Below are positions 19,024-28,365 of a stretch of 64,000 nucleotides of DNA, piece after piece. Position numbers and translations under genes: made by a program. The DNA is from Phyllobacterium pellucidum (GTDB lineage Bacteria; Pseudomonadota; Alphaproteobacteria; Rhizobiales; Rhizobiaceae): NCBI RefSeq assembly GCF_013327855.1, contig NZ_JABUMX010000003.1:558001-622000 (forward strand). The letters run 5' to 3'. A model generated the notes under the pieces. It saw nothing but the letters and a program-made list of their open reading frames with translations, was not told the DNA's origin and searched no databases. Within the stretch, counting starts at the first letter, position 1, and the number at the start of each line of letters is the position of its first letter.

Positions 19024-20514
19024 ATGGACATGACCGAGCAAAATCAACTGTCCGCTGCCACGCTGGCTCGCCTCGGCAAGGATGTGCAAAGGCCGGCTTA
19101 CGATCGAAATCAGATGAATACCGGGATTGTGCACCTTGGTATTGGCGCGTTCCACCGCGCCCATCAGGCAGTCTACACCGATGCCGTGCTGGCGAGCGGC
19201 GACAATCGCTGGGGCATCCTCGGGGTTTCGTTGCGCAGTGCCGACACACGAGATGCGCTGCAACCACAGGACGGCCTCTATACGGTTGCCGTGCGTGATG
19301 GCAGCGGCGATCGTTTCAGCGTTATTGGCAGCATCACGAGCGTTCTTGTGGCGCCTGAAAATCCGCAAGCCGTTTTGTCGGCAATGGTCGAACCTTCCGT
19401 CAAGATCATCTCGCTGACGGTAACGGAAAAGGGCTATTGCTATGCGCCCGCGACCGCTTCACTCGACGAAAGTCACCCGGATATCGTCCACGACCTTGCG
19501 CATCCCGCTGCGCCGCGTTCGGCGATTGGTTTCATCGTAGAGGCACTCGCGCGCCGTCGTGAAAACGGGACGGAGCCGTTTACGCTCCTGTCGTGCGACA
19601 ATCTTCCGGCAAACGGCGAAACCCTCAAGCGGGTCGTCCTGCGCTTTGCCGAATTGCGCGATCCTGATCTGGCGACGTTCATCCGCGAAAGCGTCGCCTT
19701 TCCTTCGACGATGGTTGATCGCATTGTTCCGGCGACGACCGATACGGATCGCACAATTGTCGAGCGGGCGACCGGGCTGCGCGATGCCTGGCCGATCATG
19801 ACCGAGCCGTTTACGCAATGGGTGGTGGAGGACCATTTCCCATCCGGGCGTCCCGCATGGGAGAAAGTCGGCGTCACCTTCGTTGAAGACGTCGATGCGT
19901 TCGAATTGATGAAGTTGCGCCTCCTTAACGGCAGTCACTCGACTCTCGCCTATCTCGGCTATCTTGCTGGGCACGAGACAGTATCCGACGTGATGCAGGC
20001 GGAAGGCTTTTCTGCCTTCATCGAAGCGATGATGGACGAAGAGATTACGCCGACCCTGCCGCCGCTTTCAGGCTTCGACCTTTCGTCCTATAAGGCGCAG
20101 CTGCGCGAGCGCTTCCGCAATCCGGCTCTGCGCCACCGCACATGGCAGATCGCCATGGATGGCTCGCAAAAACTGCCGCAGCGGCTGTTGAACACGATCC
20201 GCAAGCGCATCGAACAGGGCAAGCCCTTCAAACGGCTGGCGCTCGGCGTCGCGGGCTGGATGCGCTACGCCACGGGGACAGACGAGCGCGGACAGCCGAT
20301 CGACGTTCGCGATCCGCTGGCAAACGATTTCCGCGAACGCACGCATGGCAAAACCTCGGCCGCCGACCTTCTCGACGCCTATCTAGGGATGCAGCAGATT
20401 TTTGGCAAAGACCTTGCGGACAATGACGAGTTTCGCCGCGCCGTGGGCGGGGCACTGGAACAACTGCTGCGAGATGGCGCCGCTGTGACTGTAGCAAAAG
20501 CTGGAAGAGACTAA
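19024..20514 (+). CDS. uxuB: Mannitol dehydrogenase family oxidoreductase, probable fructuronate reductase
   Basis: NADH-dependent long-chain polyol dehydrogenase of 496 residues. The Rossmann motif GIGAFHRAHQAVYTD is near residue 40, followed by SCDNLPANGETLKR, MVDRIVPATTD, the catalytic region KLRLLNGSHSTLAYLGYLAG (Lys/Asn/His in KLR-LNG-H) and RRLAL-like LALGVAGWMRY. The uronate context makes it D-mannonate oxidoreductase (fructuronate to mannonate). No separate tagaturonate reductase (UxaB) is in the window although an altronate dehydratase is, so this enzyme may serve both branches (inference). Mannitol or other polyol dehydrogenase activity is the alternative. Confidence 0.9.
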   Translation: MDMTEQNQLSAATLARLGKDVQRPAYDRNQMNTGIVHLGIGAFHRAHQAVYTDAVLASGDNRWGILGVSLRSADTRDALQPQDGLYTVAVRDGSGDRFSVIGSITSVLVAPENPQAVLSAMVEPSVKIISLTVTEKGYCYAPATASLDESHPDIVHDLAHPAAPRSAIGFIVEALARRRENGTEPFTLLSCDNLPANGETLKRVVLRFAELRDPDLATFIRESVAFPSTMVDRIVPATTDTDRTIVERATGLRDAWPIMTEPFTQWVVEDHFPSGRPAWEKVGVTFVEDVDAFELMKLRLLNGSHSTLAYLGYLAGHETVSDVMQAEGFSAFIEAMMDEEITPTLPPLSGFDLSSYKAQLRERFRNPALRHRTWQIAMDGSQKLPQRLLNTIRKRIEQGKPFKRLALGVAGWMRYATGTDERGQPIDVRDPLANDFRERTHGKTSAADLLDAYLGMQQIFGKDLADNDEFRRAVGGALEQLLRDGAAVTVAKAGRD

Positions 20515-20538
20515 AGCCTTGCTATCCTGATCTGATAG

Positions 20539-20553
20539 ATTAATATATCAAAT
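20539..20553 (+). promoter_or_regulatory. Putative GntR operator before the ABC importer operon
   Basis: TAATATATCA at 20541-20550 differs from the palindrome TAATATATTA at one position; it lies 25 bases after uxuB and 79 bases before the substrate-binding protein gene, which suggests a second promoter for the importer. Confidence 0.5.
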
Positions 20554-20628
20554 CTCAAAACAGGCCGGTCCGGGAACCCGGTCGCAGTCTCAACGCAGGA
20601 CATTGGGAAATCCAAAGGGAGGAATAAT

Positions 20629-21810
20629 ATGATCCGCATTACACGCAGACAGGCCATTGGCGGTCTGGCAGCAGTCGCCGCGCTACCCGCCACGCGGCTC
20701 TTTGCTCAGTCGAAGCTGGCATTGCCGACTTCGCCGGTCGCGATCAACGTCGCTGACGTTGCTGGCAACCTCGCATTGACGCAGGCTGCAATCGAGAACT
20801 ATGCGAAGGCGAAACCGGAACTGGTTTCCAAGATCACCTTTACCAAGGCGCCGGCACCGGAACTGCCCGGCAAGATCAAGGCACAGCAGGCGGCCAATCG
20901 GCTCGATATCGATCTCGTGCTCACCGGTACGGACGCGCTCTCCGCTGGCCTCGAACAGGATCTATGGATCAAGCTCCTCCCCGATCACGCCGCATCGCTG
21001 CCTGATCTTGCGAAAATCTATCTTGAACCGGCTCATCGCATGCTGGCTCTCGCCAAGGACCATGGCGTCGTCGTTACCTATTATCCCTCGGGGCCGCTGC
21101 TTGAATACATGCCGGATCGGGTGAAAAAAGTACCGACCACAGCCGAGGAACTGTTGGCATGGGCCAAGGAAAACCCGAACAAGTTCCTTTATGCGCGTCC
21201 GGCAAATTCCGGTCCAGGCCGTACCTTCCTCATGGGCCTGCCCTACCTTCTTGGCGATAGCGATCCGCGCGATCCGGTCAAGGGCTGGGACAAGACGTGG
21301 GCTTACCTCAAGGAACTAGGCCAATATATCGAATACTACCCAACAGGCACCGGCGCGCTGATGAAGGAACTCGGCGAAGGTACGCGCGACATGACGGTGT
21401 CGACGACCGGCTGGGATATCAACCCGCGCGTCCTCGGCGTTGTTCCGAAGGAAGCTGCAGTCGCCCCGCTCAAGGGCTTCCATTGGGTCGCCGACGCGCA
21501 TTACATGTGCGTGCCGAAAGGCGTCGCAGATGAGAAGGTTGCGGTACTCCTCGATCTTATGAGCTTCCTGCTGACGCCCGAGCAACAGGCCTACACCTAC
21601 GACCAGGGCTACTTCTATCCGGGTCCGGCGGTGAAGGACGTGCCACTTTCCATGGCGCCGCAGGAAAGCCAGGACGCGATCGCCGAATTTGGCCGCAAGG
21701 AATATGCCGACTGGATTGCCAACAACCCGATCGAGGTTCCGCTCGAGCCATCGTCGATGGTGGTGGCATTCCGGCGCTGGGATGAGGAAGTCGCAGCCAA
21801 GAAGTCATAA
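20629..21810 (+). CDS. ABC importer periplasmic substrate-binding protein (family 1, PotD/Fbp-like)
   Basis: A 393-residue exported binding protein. The N-terminus RITRRQAIGGLAAVAALP is twin-arginine-like, with cleavage after LFAQ. The mature part has the bilobal type II fold features of the iron/spermidine/thiamine group (VLTGTDALSAGLEQDLW; YPTGTGALMKELGEGTRDM; LTPEQQAYTYDQGYFYPGPA). A GGAGGAAT precedes the ATG. It heads a four-gene importer operon (SBP, ATPase, two permeases) inside the uronate cluster, so the ligand is probably a hexuronate, aldonate or uronate oligomer rather than a polyamine or iron (inference from context). Confidence 0.88.
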   Translation: MIRITRRQAIGGLAAVAALPATRLFAQSKLALPTSPVAINVADVAGNLALTQAAIENYAKAKPELVSKITFTKAPAPELPGKIKAQQAANRLDIDLVLTGTDALSAGLEQDLWIKLLPDHAASLPDLAKIYLEPAHRMLALAKDHGVVVTYYPSGPLLEYMPDRVKKVPTTAEELLAWAKENPNKFLYARPANSGPGRTFLMGLPYLLGDSDPRDPVKGWDKTWAYLKELGQYIEYYPTGTGALMKELGEGTRDMTVSTTGWDINPRVLGVVPKEAAVAPLKGFHWVADAHYMCVPKGVADEKVAVLLDLMSFLLTPEQQAYTYDQGYFYPGPAVKDVPLSMAPQESQDAIAEFGRKEYADWIANNPIEVPLEPSSMVVAFRRWDEEVAAKKS

Positions 21811-21871
21811 TTTATTGTTTCATCGGCGCGGCCCGGCGATGCCGGACCGCGCACAGCCATGAGGTTTCCAG

Positions 21872-22939
21872 ATGCTGCTTGCATCATCGCCATTTCGCGA
21901 AATTCGTCTCGATCAAATGAGCCGTGCCTTCGGTGCGCATAACGCGCTGAAGAGCGTCTCGCTTTCCATTCGCAAGGGGGAATTTATCGCCCTCCTCGGC
22001 CCCTCAGGTTGTGGCAAGTCGACGGCGCTCAACTGCATTGCCGGGCTCCTGGCAACCACGGGCGGCGGCATATTCATCGACGACAAGCGCATCGACACCT
22101 TGAAGCCCGAGGATCGCGGGTTCGGCATGGTGTTTCAGAACTATGCCCTGTTCCCGCACATGACTGTGCGCCAGAACATTGGCTTCGGCCTGAAGATGCG
22201 CAAAGTCGCGAAGGCCGAAATCGACAAGCGGGTCGAAGAGGCACTGAATCTCGTGCGCCTGCAAGGTCAGGGCCACAAGCTGCCGGGCCAGTTGTCGGGC
22301 GGCCAGCAGCAGCGCGTTGCCATCGCGCGCGCCATCGTCATCGAACCTCCGCTCGTCCTCATGGACGAGCCATTGTCGAATCTGGATGCCAAACTCCGGC
22401 TCGAAATGCGCGCCGAAATACGCCGCATTCACAATCAGCTCGGCGCAACAACGATTTACGTTACCCACGACCAGGATGAGGCCTTGTCCCTGGCTGATCG
22501 CGTCGTGGTCCTGCGCGACGGAGAGATCAGGCAGGTTGGCGTTCCAAGCGATCTCTACGAACGCCCCGATCATCTGGATGTCGCCGAATTCATGGGATAC
22601 CGCAATCGCCTGACCGGCAAGGTCGTCGCCAAGGAAGGCGACCGCGCAACCGTCACCGTCGGCAATGCGACCTTGACCGGCACCGCCCGTTCATCCCTGA
22701 AGCCCGGAGATACGGCCGTCATTGCCGCCCGTGCCGACGATGTCGTTGCCGGCGAAAAATCGGCGCAGACTGTCGAGGCCGTGGTCGAGACGATCGAGTA
22801 TCGCGGCCGCGAATTTGTCGGGACGGCGCGGACCGCTGGCGGTCTAGAACTTGTTTTCCACGCCGGCCAGACCGCGGAACTCGGCAGTTCCATCTGGCTT
22901 TCAGTCGATCCGGCGCGTGCGCTGGCTTTTGCGGCGTGA
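21872..22939 (+). CDS. ABC importer ATP-binding protein (PotA/FbpC-like)
   Basis: A 355-residue ATPase that powers the adjacent permeases. Walker A LLGPSGCGKST is near 45-55, Q-loop MVFQNYALFPHMTV, signature LSGGQQQR, Walker B LVLMDEPLSNLD and the H-loop YVTHDQDEAL are all intact. Residues ~240-350 form the C-terminal TOBE regulatory domain found in polyamine/iron/sugar importers (MGYRNRLTGKVVAKEG). Its stop overlaps or abuts the next start, indicating coupled translation with the first permease. Confidence 0.93.
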   Translation: MLLASSPFREIRLDQMSRAFGAHNALKSVSLSIRKGEFIALLGPSGCGKSTALNCIAGLLATTGGGIFIDDKRIDTLKPEDRGFGMVFQNYALFPHMTVRQNIGFGLKMRKVAKAEIDKRVEEALNLVRLQGQGHKLPGQLSGGQQQRVAIARAIVIEPPLVLMDEPLSNLDAKLRLEMRAEIRRIHNQLGATTIYVTHDQDEALSLADRVVVLRDGEIRQVGVPSDLYERPDHLDVAEFMGYRNRLTGKVVAKEGDRATVTVGNATLTGTARSSLKPGDTAVIAARADDVVAGEKSAQTVEAVVETIEYRGREFVGTARTAGGLELVFHAGQTAELGSSIWLSVDPARALAFAA

Positions 22940-22944
22940 CGGCC

Positions 22945-23856
22945 ATGGCAAGCATTACCGCATCCTCCTCTCCGTCCGAGTATCGCCTGCCGCTGCGCCA
23001 GCGGCTGGCGGTGCGCGGCATCGACGGCGTTACGCTTTTGGTCCTGCCGGCATTCTTGTTCTTGCTGGCCGTATTCGTTTATCCCTTCATCTATGGCCTG
23101 GTGCTTTCCTTCACGCCCAAGGAAGGCGGCCTCTTTGGCAATTATCAGAAGTTTTTCTCCGACCCGTTTCTCTACGACACGATCCTTACCACGCTGTGGC
23201 TCGCCGTACCGGTTACGATCATCAGCATCGCCATTGCCATTCCGGTTGCCCTGCGGGTGCGGCTGCTGAAGCATCAGCGGCTATTGACGACAATCCTGGT
23301 TCTTCCGGTCACATTGGGCACGGTGCTCGTCGCCGAAGGGCTCCTGAACTATCTCGGCCCGCAAGGCTGGTTCAGCCGCACCCTCATCCAGTTCGGCATG
23401 ATCGACCGGCCGCTCAAGCTCACCAACAATTACTGGGGCGTGTTCGCGTCGCTGATCATCACCGGCTTCCCGTTCACATTCCTGCTGACGTTGTCCTACG
23501 TATCGGGCATCGACCCGGCGCTGGAACAGGCCGCCGCCACCCACGGCGCAAGCAGCTGGCAGCGCTTCCGCCATGTCATGCTGCCGCTTCTGGTTCCCGG
23601 CCTTGCCATCGCCTTCTGCCTGTCCTTCGTCCAGGCCTTCGCGGTGTTTCCTTCCGCGGTCTTGCTGGGCGCGCCTGCGGGACCGACCCGCGTCATTTCG
23701 ATTGCGGCTTACCAAGCGGCGTTCGAGCAGTATGATTATTCGATGGCATCGGCGATCGCCATGATCATGGCGGCTGTGCAGCTGTTGATAGTCGTCGCCA
23801 TTCTCGTCATTCGCAACATGTTCTATCGCGGCTCGACCGCTGGCGGAAAGGGCTGA
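22945..23856 (+). CDS. ABC importer permease 1
   Basis: A 303-residue inner-membrane permease with about six membrane helices (TLLVLPAFLFLLAVFVYPFI first) and the cytoplasmic EAA-type coupling loop EQAAATHGASSWQRFRHVMLP. ATG 22945 is chosen; a GTG at 22936 whose last two bases enter the preceding stop codon (GTGA) is an equally reasonable start and would indicate translational coupling. Together with the next gene it forms the channel of the uronate-cluster importer. Confidence 0.9.
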   Translation: MASITASSSPSEYRLPLRQRLAVRGIDGVTLLVLPAFLFLLAVFVYPFIYGLVLSFTPKEGGLFGNYQKFFSDPFLYDTILTTLWLAVPVTIISIAIAIPVALRVRLLKHQRLLTTILVLPVTLGTVLVAEGLLNYLGPQGWFSRTLIQFGMIDRPLKLTNNYWGVFASLIITGFPFTFLLTLSYVSGIDPALEQAAATHGASSWQRFRHVMLPLLVPGLAIAFCLSFVQAFAVFPSAVLLGAPAGPTRVISIAAYQAAFEQYDYSMASAIAMIMAAVQLLIVVAILVIRNMFYRGSTAGGKG

Positions 23857-23859
23857 TCC

Positions 23860-24705
23860 ATGATCCGCGACACAACAATTGCTGCAAAGCTCTGGATCAC
23901 CGCCGTTTGGGTACTGGTGGGCTTCTTTGTCCTCAATCTCCTCGCGATGATCACTACCGTGATCTTCTCTTCCTTCGCCACCCGTTGGCTCGGCACGTGG
24001 CTGCCGGCCGGATGGACCACGAAGTGGTATTTCACCGCCTGGACCGAGTTCCAGCTCGGCGACGTCCTGCTCGTCACCTTCCAGATCGTCTTCGCCGTGG
24101 TCGCCTTGTCGGGGATACTTGGCGTGACCGCAGCCTACGCGCTGGCGCGCAGGGATTTTCCCGGCAAGAAACTGGTCATGCTGCTCTTTCTGTTGCCGCT
24201 GCTGGTCCCGCCGATCACCTTCGGTATTCCGCTCGCAACAGTGCTTTATCAGGCAGGCGTTGGCGGCACGTTCTGGGGCGTGGTTCTCGCCAATCTCGTG
24301 CCGACAGTGCCCTTCGTCATTCTGGTCATGATCCCGTTCATCGAACAGATCGATCCCAAGATCGAAGCCGCCGCACGCGTCTTCGGTGCGGGAACGTTCC
24401 AGCTCTTCATCCACGTTCTCCTGCCGATGCTATTGCCGGGTATCCTTGCGGCTCTCCTTCTCGTGCTCGTGCGCACCGTCGCAATGTTCGAGCTGACGTT
24501 CCTAACCGCCGGGCCGACGAGCCAGACACTTGTCGTCGCGCTCTACTATTCGGTGTTTGCGTCCGGCGTTCGCGCCGTGCAATCGATCGACGCCATGGCA
24601 GTGGTCTACATGATCACGACGCTGGTCTGGCTGCTCATCGCACTGCGCTTCGTCAACCCGACGCAGATCGTGGCGCGTGCCAAGCATCAGCAAACAGCCG
24701 CCTGA
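23860..24705 (+). CDS. ABC importer permease 2
   Basis: A 281-residue inner-membrane permease with about six membrane helices and the EAA loop EAAARVFGAGTFQLFIHVLLP. It starts three bases after the first permease stop. The two permeases are distinct rather than fused, as in PotBC/CysTW-type importers. A strong terminator closes the operon 23 bases downstream. Confidence 0.92.
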   Translation: MIRDTTIAAKLWITAVWVLVGFFVLNLLAMITTVIFSSFATRWLGTWLPAGWTTKWYFTAWTEFQLGDVLLVTFQIVFAVVALSGILGVTAAYALARRDFPGKKLVMLLFLLPLLVPPITFGIPLATVLYQAGVGGTFWGVVLANLVPTVPFVILVMIPFIEQIDPKIEAAARVFGAGTFQLFIHVLLPMLLPGILAALLLVLVRTVAMFELTFLTAGPTSQTLVVALYYSVFASGVRAVQSIDAMAVVYMITTLVWLLIALRFVNPTQIVARAKHQQTAA

Positions 24706-24727
24706 CCGTACAGGCAGGAACGAAAGG

Positions 24728-24756
24728 AAACGGGAGCCATTGGCTCCCGTTTTTGT
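24728..24756 (+). terminator. Rho-independent terminator of the importer operon
   Basis: Stem AACGGGAGCC (24729-24738)/GGCTCCCGTT (24742-24751), loop ATT, followed by TTTTGTTT. It lies between convergent transcription units and could also stop uxaA on the minus strand, where the trailing T-tract is shorter. Confidence 0.88.
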
Positions 24757-24778
24757 TTCAATCTCGAAGCCTTGTTGG

Positions 24779-26305
24779 CTACATCGTTGCGCCAATCTGC
24801 CAAGGCACGAATTCCGCATCGCCATAGCCGAGCTGTTCGGACTTGCTCGGCGCGCCGGAAGCAACCTTCAGAACCCGTTCGAATATTTCCTGGCCCTTCG
24901 CCTCGATAGAGACACCGTCGAGAATGTCACCGCAATTGATGTCCATGTCCTCGATCATCTGGTTGTACATCGGCGTATTGGTGGCAAGCTTGATCGAAGG
25001 CGTCGGCTTGCAGCCATAGGCCGAGCCGCGCCCTGTGGTAAAGGCAAGTACATTGGCGCCGCCGGCAACCTGTCCTGTCGCTGAAACGGGGTCGTAGCCG
25101 GGCGTATCCATGAAGACGAGCCCATGGGAAGTGACGGGCTCGGCATAGCCGTAGACGGCCTCGAGCGGCGACGTGCCCGACTTCGCAACAGCACCAAGCG
25201 ACTTTTCGAGGATAGTGGTGAGACCACCGGCCTTGTTGCCCGGCGACGGATTATTGTTCATCTCCATCTTGTTGCGGGCGGTATAATCCTCCCACCAGGC
25301 AATGATGGATTGCAGCCGCTCGACCGCCTGCGGGTTCGAGGCGCGCTCGATGAGGAGATGCTCGGCGCCGTAGATCTCCGGCGTTTCGGAAAGAATCGCC
25401 GTACCGCCATGCTTGACGAGGAGATCAACCGCAGCGCCGAGGGCGGGATTGGCGGTAATGCCGGAATAGCCGTCGGACCCGCCGCACTGCAAAGCGAGCA
25501 TGAGTTCCGAGGCGGGAATGGTTTCGCGCCGAACGTTCGCGGCGACTGGCAGCATGTCACGTACGGCGGCAACGCCCGCTTCCATCGTCTTGCGGGTGCC
25601 GCCGACCTCCTGGATTGTCAGGCTGCGGAACGTGTCGTTCTCAACGATATTATACGTTTCTTTCCAGCGACCGATCTGGAATGCCTCACAGCCGAGCCCG
25701 ACCATGAGCACAGCGCCGATGTTCGGGTTGGTGGCGTAGCCCCACTGCGTGCGCTTCAGAACTTCGTAGCCTTCGCCGTTCGTATCCATGGCGCAGCCGC
25801 CGCCATGGACGAGTGGTATGATGCCATCGATCGTTGGATATTCATCGAGAAGCCCCGACTTGCGCACCGCCTCGGCGATAAATCGCGCCACCGACGCCGA
25901 GCAGTTCACCGAGGTAAGGACGCCGATATAGTTGCGCGTACCGGCACGGCCATTGGCGCGGCGGAAGCCCTCAAACGTGGCGCGCTGCGGCAGCGGCAGC
26001 AAACCGCTCCCGTGCGGCGCGTGGCCCGCATCCGCCTCACGCACGAAATCGCTGTAGTTCAGATTATGTTCGTGCACCCATTGGCCAGGCTCGATGAGCT
26101 TCGATGCCGAGCCGATGATCTGGCCGAACTTGCGCACAGGCTCGCCCTCGGCAATGACTCGCGATGCCAGTTTGTGGCCGCGCGGCACCCGATCGGCAAC
26201 CGTGACGCCCTCGATTTTTTGCCCGGCCTGAAACGAGTCGACGGCAACGACGACGTTGTCGCTGGCGTGCAGCCGCAAATGACGAGGGGCGGTAAGCGTG
26301 TCCAT
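24779..26305 (-). CDS. uxaA: Altronate dehydratase
   Basis: Dehydrates D-altronate to 2-keto-3-deoxygluconate in the galacturonate branch. The 508 residues show the small N-terminal SAF domain (~10-85, HLRLHASDNVVVAVDS) and the UxaA/GarD C-terminal domain with RANGRAGTRNYIGVLTSVNCS, VHGGGCAMDTNGEGY, QCGGSDGYSGITANPA, TGRGSAYGCKPTPSIKLATN (in part). GGAGAATTTC precedes the ATG, and a TAATATATTA palindrome sits just upstream, linking it to the uronate regulon. Galactarate dehydratase (GarD) is the closest alternative; the neighbours favour UxaA. Confidence 0.93.
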   Translation of the reverse strand: MDTLTAPRHLRLHASDNVVVAVDSFQAGQKIEGVTVADRVPRGHKLASRVIAEGEPVRKFGQIIGSASKLIEPGQWVHEHNLNYSDFVREADAGHAPHGSGLLPLPQRATFEGFRRANGRAGTRNYIGVLTSVNCSASVARFIAEAVRKSGLLDEYPTIDGIIPLVHGGGCAMDTNGEGYEVLKRTQWGYATNPNIGAVLMVGLGCEAFQIGRWKETYNIVENDTFRSLTIQEVGGTRKTMEAGVAAVRDMLPVAANVRRETIPASELMLALQCGGSDGYSGITANPALGAAVDLLVKHGGTAILSETPEIYGAEHLLIERASNPQAVERLQSIIAWWEDYTARNKMEMNNNPSPGNKAGGLTTILEKSLGAVAKSGTSPLEAVYGYAEPVTSHGLVFMDTPGYDPVSATGQVAGGANVLAFTTGRGSAYGCKPTPSIKLATNTPMYNQMIEDMDINCGDILDGVSIEAKGQEIFERVLKVASGAPSKSEQLGYGDAEFVPWQIGATM

Positions 26306-26321
26306 GAAATTCTCCAGGTTG

Positions 26322-26338
26322 AATTAATATATTAGTTG
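26322..26338 (-). promoter_or_regulatory. Putative GntR operator of uxaA
   Basis: A perfect TAATATATTA palindrome at 26325-26334, identical to the one in front of uxaC, lies 20 bases before the uxaA ATG. On the minus strand the flanks read CAAC...ATTC, partly shared with the other two sites. Confidence 0.6.
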
Positions 26339-26439
26339 GAGAGGGTAGCAGTTTCAATGCGTCATGTTAGCGTTGCCCGCATCATAGCACCGCGTGGACC
26401 CTTCGGGGTCGAGAACTTGTGGCCACTGCGCGGGCTGGT

Positions 26440-28182
26440 TCAGGTCACATCGAGTGACTGGTCGTCCCGATTCCGGCGGGAGACGTTCATTTCAGCACGC
26501 TCGCGCGCCATGTTGCTCACGGCCTTGCGCAGTGCCGGGTGACGGGACATGAAGACGTTGAAGTCGCGGCGCTCAAGCACGAGGAACGCGCAAAAGTCGA
26601 CGGCAATAACATCTGCCGTGCGCCTGCCGCCGCTGAGGAGCGCCATCTCGCCAAAAAAAGCGCCGGCGTCCAGCCGGACATTGTCATCCGCCAGTTCAAC
26701 CTCGACCGCGCCGGAAGCAATGAAATAGAGCCCGTCCGGACGATCGCCCTTGCGCAGGACGCGCTCGCCGGGTGATGCGGATTTCGGCCGGAACAGTAGC
26801 AAGAGTTCCTCCTGCGAATTCTCGTCGACCTGGGAGAAAAGCGGAAATGTCTCGCAAAGCTGCTGCATCTCCAGCTGGTGCTGCCGGTTGCGCTCGTCAT
26901 TGGCGGCGCGGATCTGCTCGACCGCGTGATTAAGCTTTTCAAACTTCACCTTGCCGTACGTCGCATACACTGTTGGCCAGGTTGCCTGCAGCTTCTTCTG
27001 GATGGCCTCACCGGCGAGCAATACCAGCGGGTTGAGCGTGATCGACAGAATCGCCCCGGCGAGAATAAGGTCCTGCCCCTCGCGTGGAAGCAAGCCAAGC
27101 GTGACGCCGAGCCCGGCAAGGATGAAGGAAAATTCACCGATCTGGGCGAGACCGGTCGATATGCGCACGCCCATGCCCAAGGGGTAGCGCAGCACGAGCA
27201 CCACCAAAAAGGCGATCAGCGATCTGCCGATGATGATCAACACCAGAACGGCGATCACCGCGATCGGCTCGCGAACGATGATCGAGGGATCGAAGAGCAT
27301 GCCGACGGAAACAAAGAACAGAACGGCAAACGCATTTTGCAGCGGCAGGGAATCGGCGGCGGCACGGTGGCTGAGGCGCGATTCACTCATGACGACGCCG
27401 GCAAAGAAGGCGCCGAGCGCAAAGGAAACGCCGAAGATTGCCGCGGACCCGTAGGCGATGCCGAGGGCGAGGGCGAGCACGGACAAGGTGAACAGCTCCG
27501 AGGAGCCGGTGCGGGCAACCAGCGTCAAAAGCCATGGCACGACCTTCGGCCCGACAAAGACGGCGATGCCGGTAAAGGCTGCAACCTTGAGCAAGGTGAT
27601 GGAAATCGTTGTGGCAATCGAAAGATCGCTGGCCGCATGGGCGACGGCATGGCCGCCCAGGACTTCCGCAAAGGCCGGCAAGAGCACGAGAGCCAGCACC
27701 ATCGCCAGATCTTCGACAATGAGCCATCCAACGGCCACGCGGCCGCCGACGGATTCGATCAGGTTGCGCTCCTCCAACGCCTTCAGGAGCACGACCGTGC
27801 TGGCAACGGACAGGCTGAGACCAAAGACCAGTCCGGCTCCGAGACCCCAGCCCCATAGCGACGCAAGGCCCATGCCGAGCAGGGTTGCAAGTACGATACG
27901 GCCAAGCGCGCCCGGCACGGCAATACCGCGCACGGCCAAGAGATCAGCTGCGGAAAAATGCAGGCCCACACCGAACATCAGCAAAATGACGCCCATTTCC
28001 GCCAGCTGGCCGGCCAGCGACGCGTCTGCCATGAAACCAGGCGTGTAGGATCCCATTAGGATGCCTGCGACGAGATAACCGACGAGGGGCGGAAGGCGCA
28101 GCCTGTCCGCGGCATAGCCGAGGATGGCGGCGAACACGAAGCCAACGGCAACGGTTGCGATCAATGCGACTTCCTGGTGCAC
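26440..28182 (-). CDS. Kef-type (CPA2) cation/proton antiporter with C-terminal cyclic-nucleotide-binding domain
   Basis: A 580-residue inner-membrane antiporter, probably K+ or Na+/H+. Residues 1-~385 hold 12-13 helices of the Na_H_Exchanger fold: RLRLPPLVGYLVAGILMG, MFGVGLHFSAADLLAVRGIA, LIVEDLAMVLALVLLP and FAVLFFVSVGMLFDP. A charged linker leads to a cNMP-binding domain (~455-570) with phosphate-cassette FFGEMALLSGGRRTADV that keeps the Glu and Arg needed to hold cAMP/cGMP. The usual Kef TrkA-N domain is absent. The start is GTG 28182, matching the family's first helix; the frame extends 25 codons upstream. Regulation by cAMP is inferred from the domain. Confidence 0.9.
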   Translation of the reverse strand: MHQEVALIATVAVGFVFAAILGYAADRLRLPPLVGYLVAGILMGSYTPGFMADASLAGQLAEMGVILLMFGVGLHFSAADLLAVRGIAVPGALGRIVLATLLGMGLASLWGWGLGAGLVFGLSLSVASTVVLLKALEERNLIESVGGRVAVGWLIVEDLAMVLALVLLPAFAEVLGGHAVAHAASDLSIATTISITLLKVAAFTGIAVFVGPKVVPWLLTLVARTGSSELFTLSVLALALGIAYGSAAIFGVSFALGAFFAGVVMSESRLSHRAAADSLPLQNAFAVLFFVSVGMLFDPSIIVREPIAVIAVLVLIIIGRSLIAFLVVLVLRYPLGMGVRISTGLAQIGEFSFILAGLGVTLGLLPREGQDLILAGAILSITLNPLVLLAGEAIQKKLQATWPTVYATYGKVKFEKLNHAVEQIRAANDERNRQHQLEMQQLCETFPLFSQVDENSQEELLLLFRPKSASPGERVLRKGDRPDGLYFIASGAVEVELADDNVRLDAGAFFGEMALLSGGRRTADVIAVDFCAFLVLERRDFNVFMSRHPALRKAVSNMARERAEMNVSRRNRDDQSLDVT

Positions 28183-28365
28183 CCTCAGCCTTCGATTGTT
28201 TGGTGTTTTCCCACGAGACAGGTTGCGGTCGAACAACCGTGCCGCCTCAGGGTACAACCTAACCTTGATGCTTACATGCTGCCATAAAAATTTTCAGATG
28301 CGGATAACAGGTACCGGGCTTTCCCACGCCTGAAGCGATCAAGGATGCCGAGACCACGTTACAAG

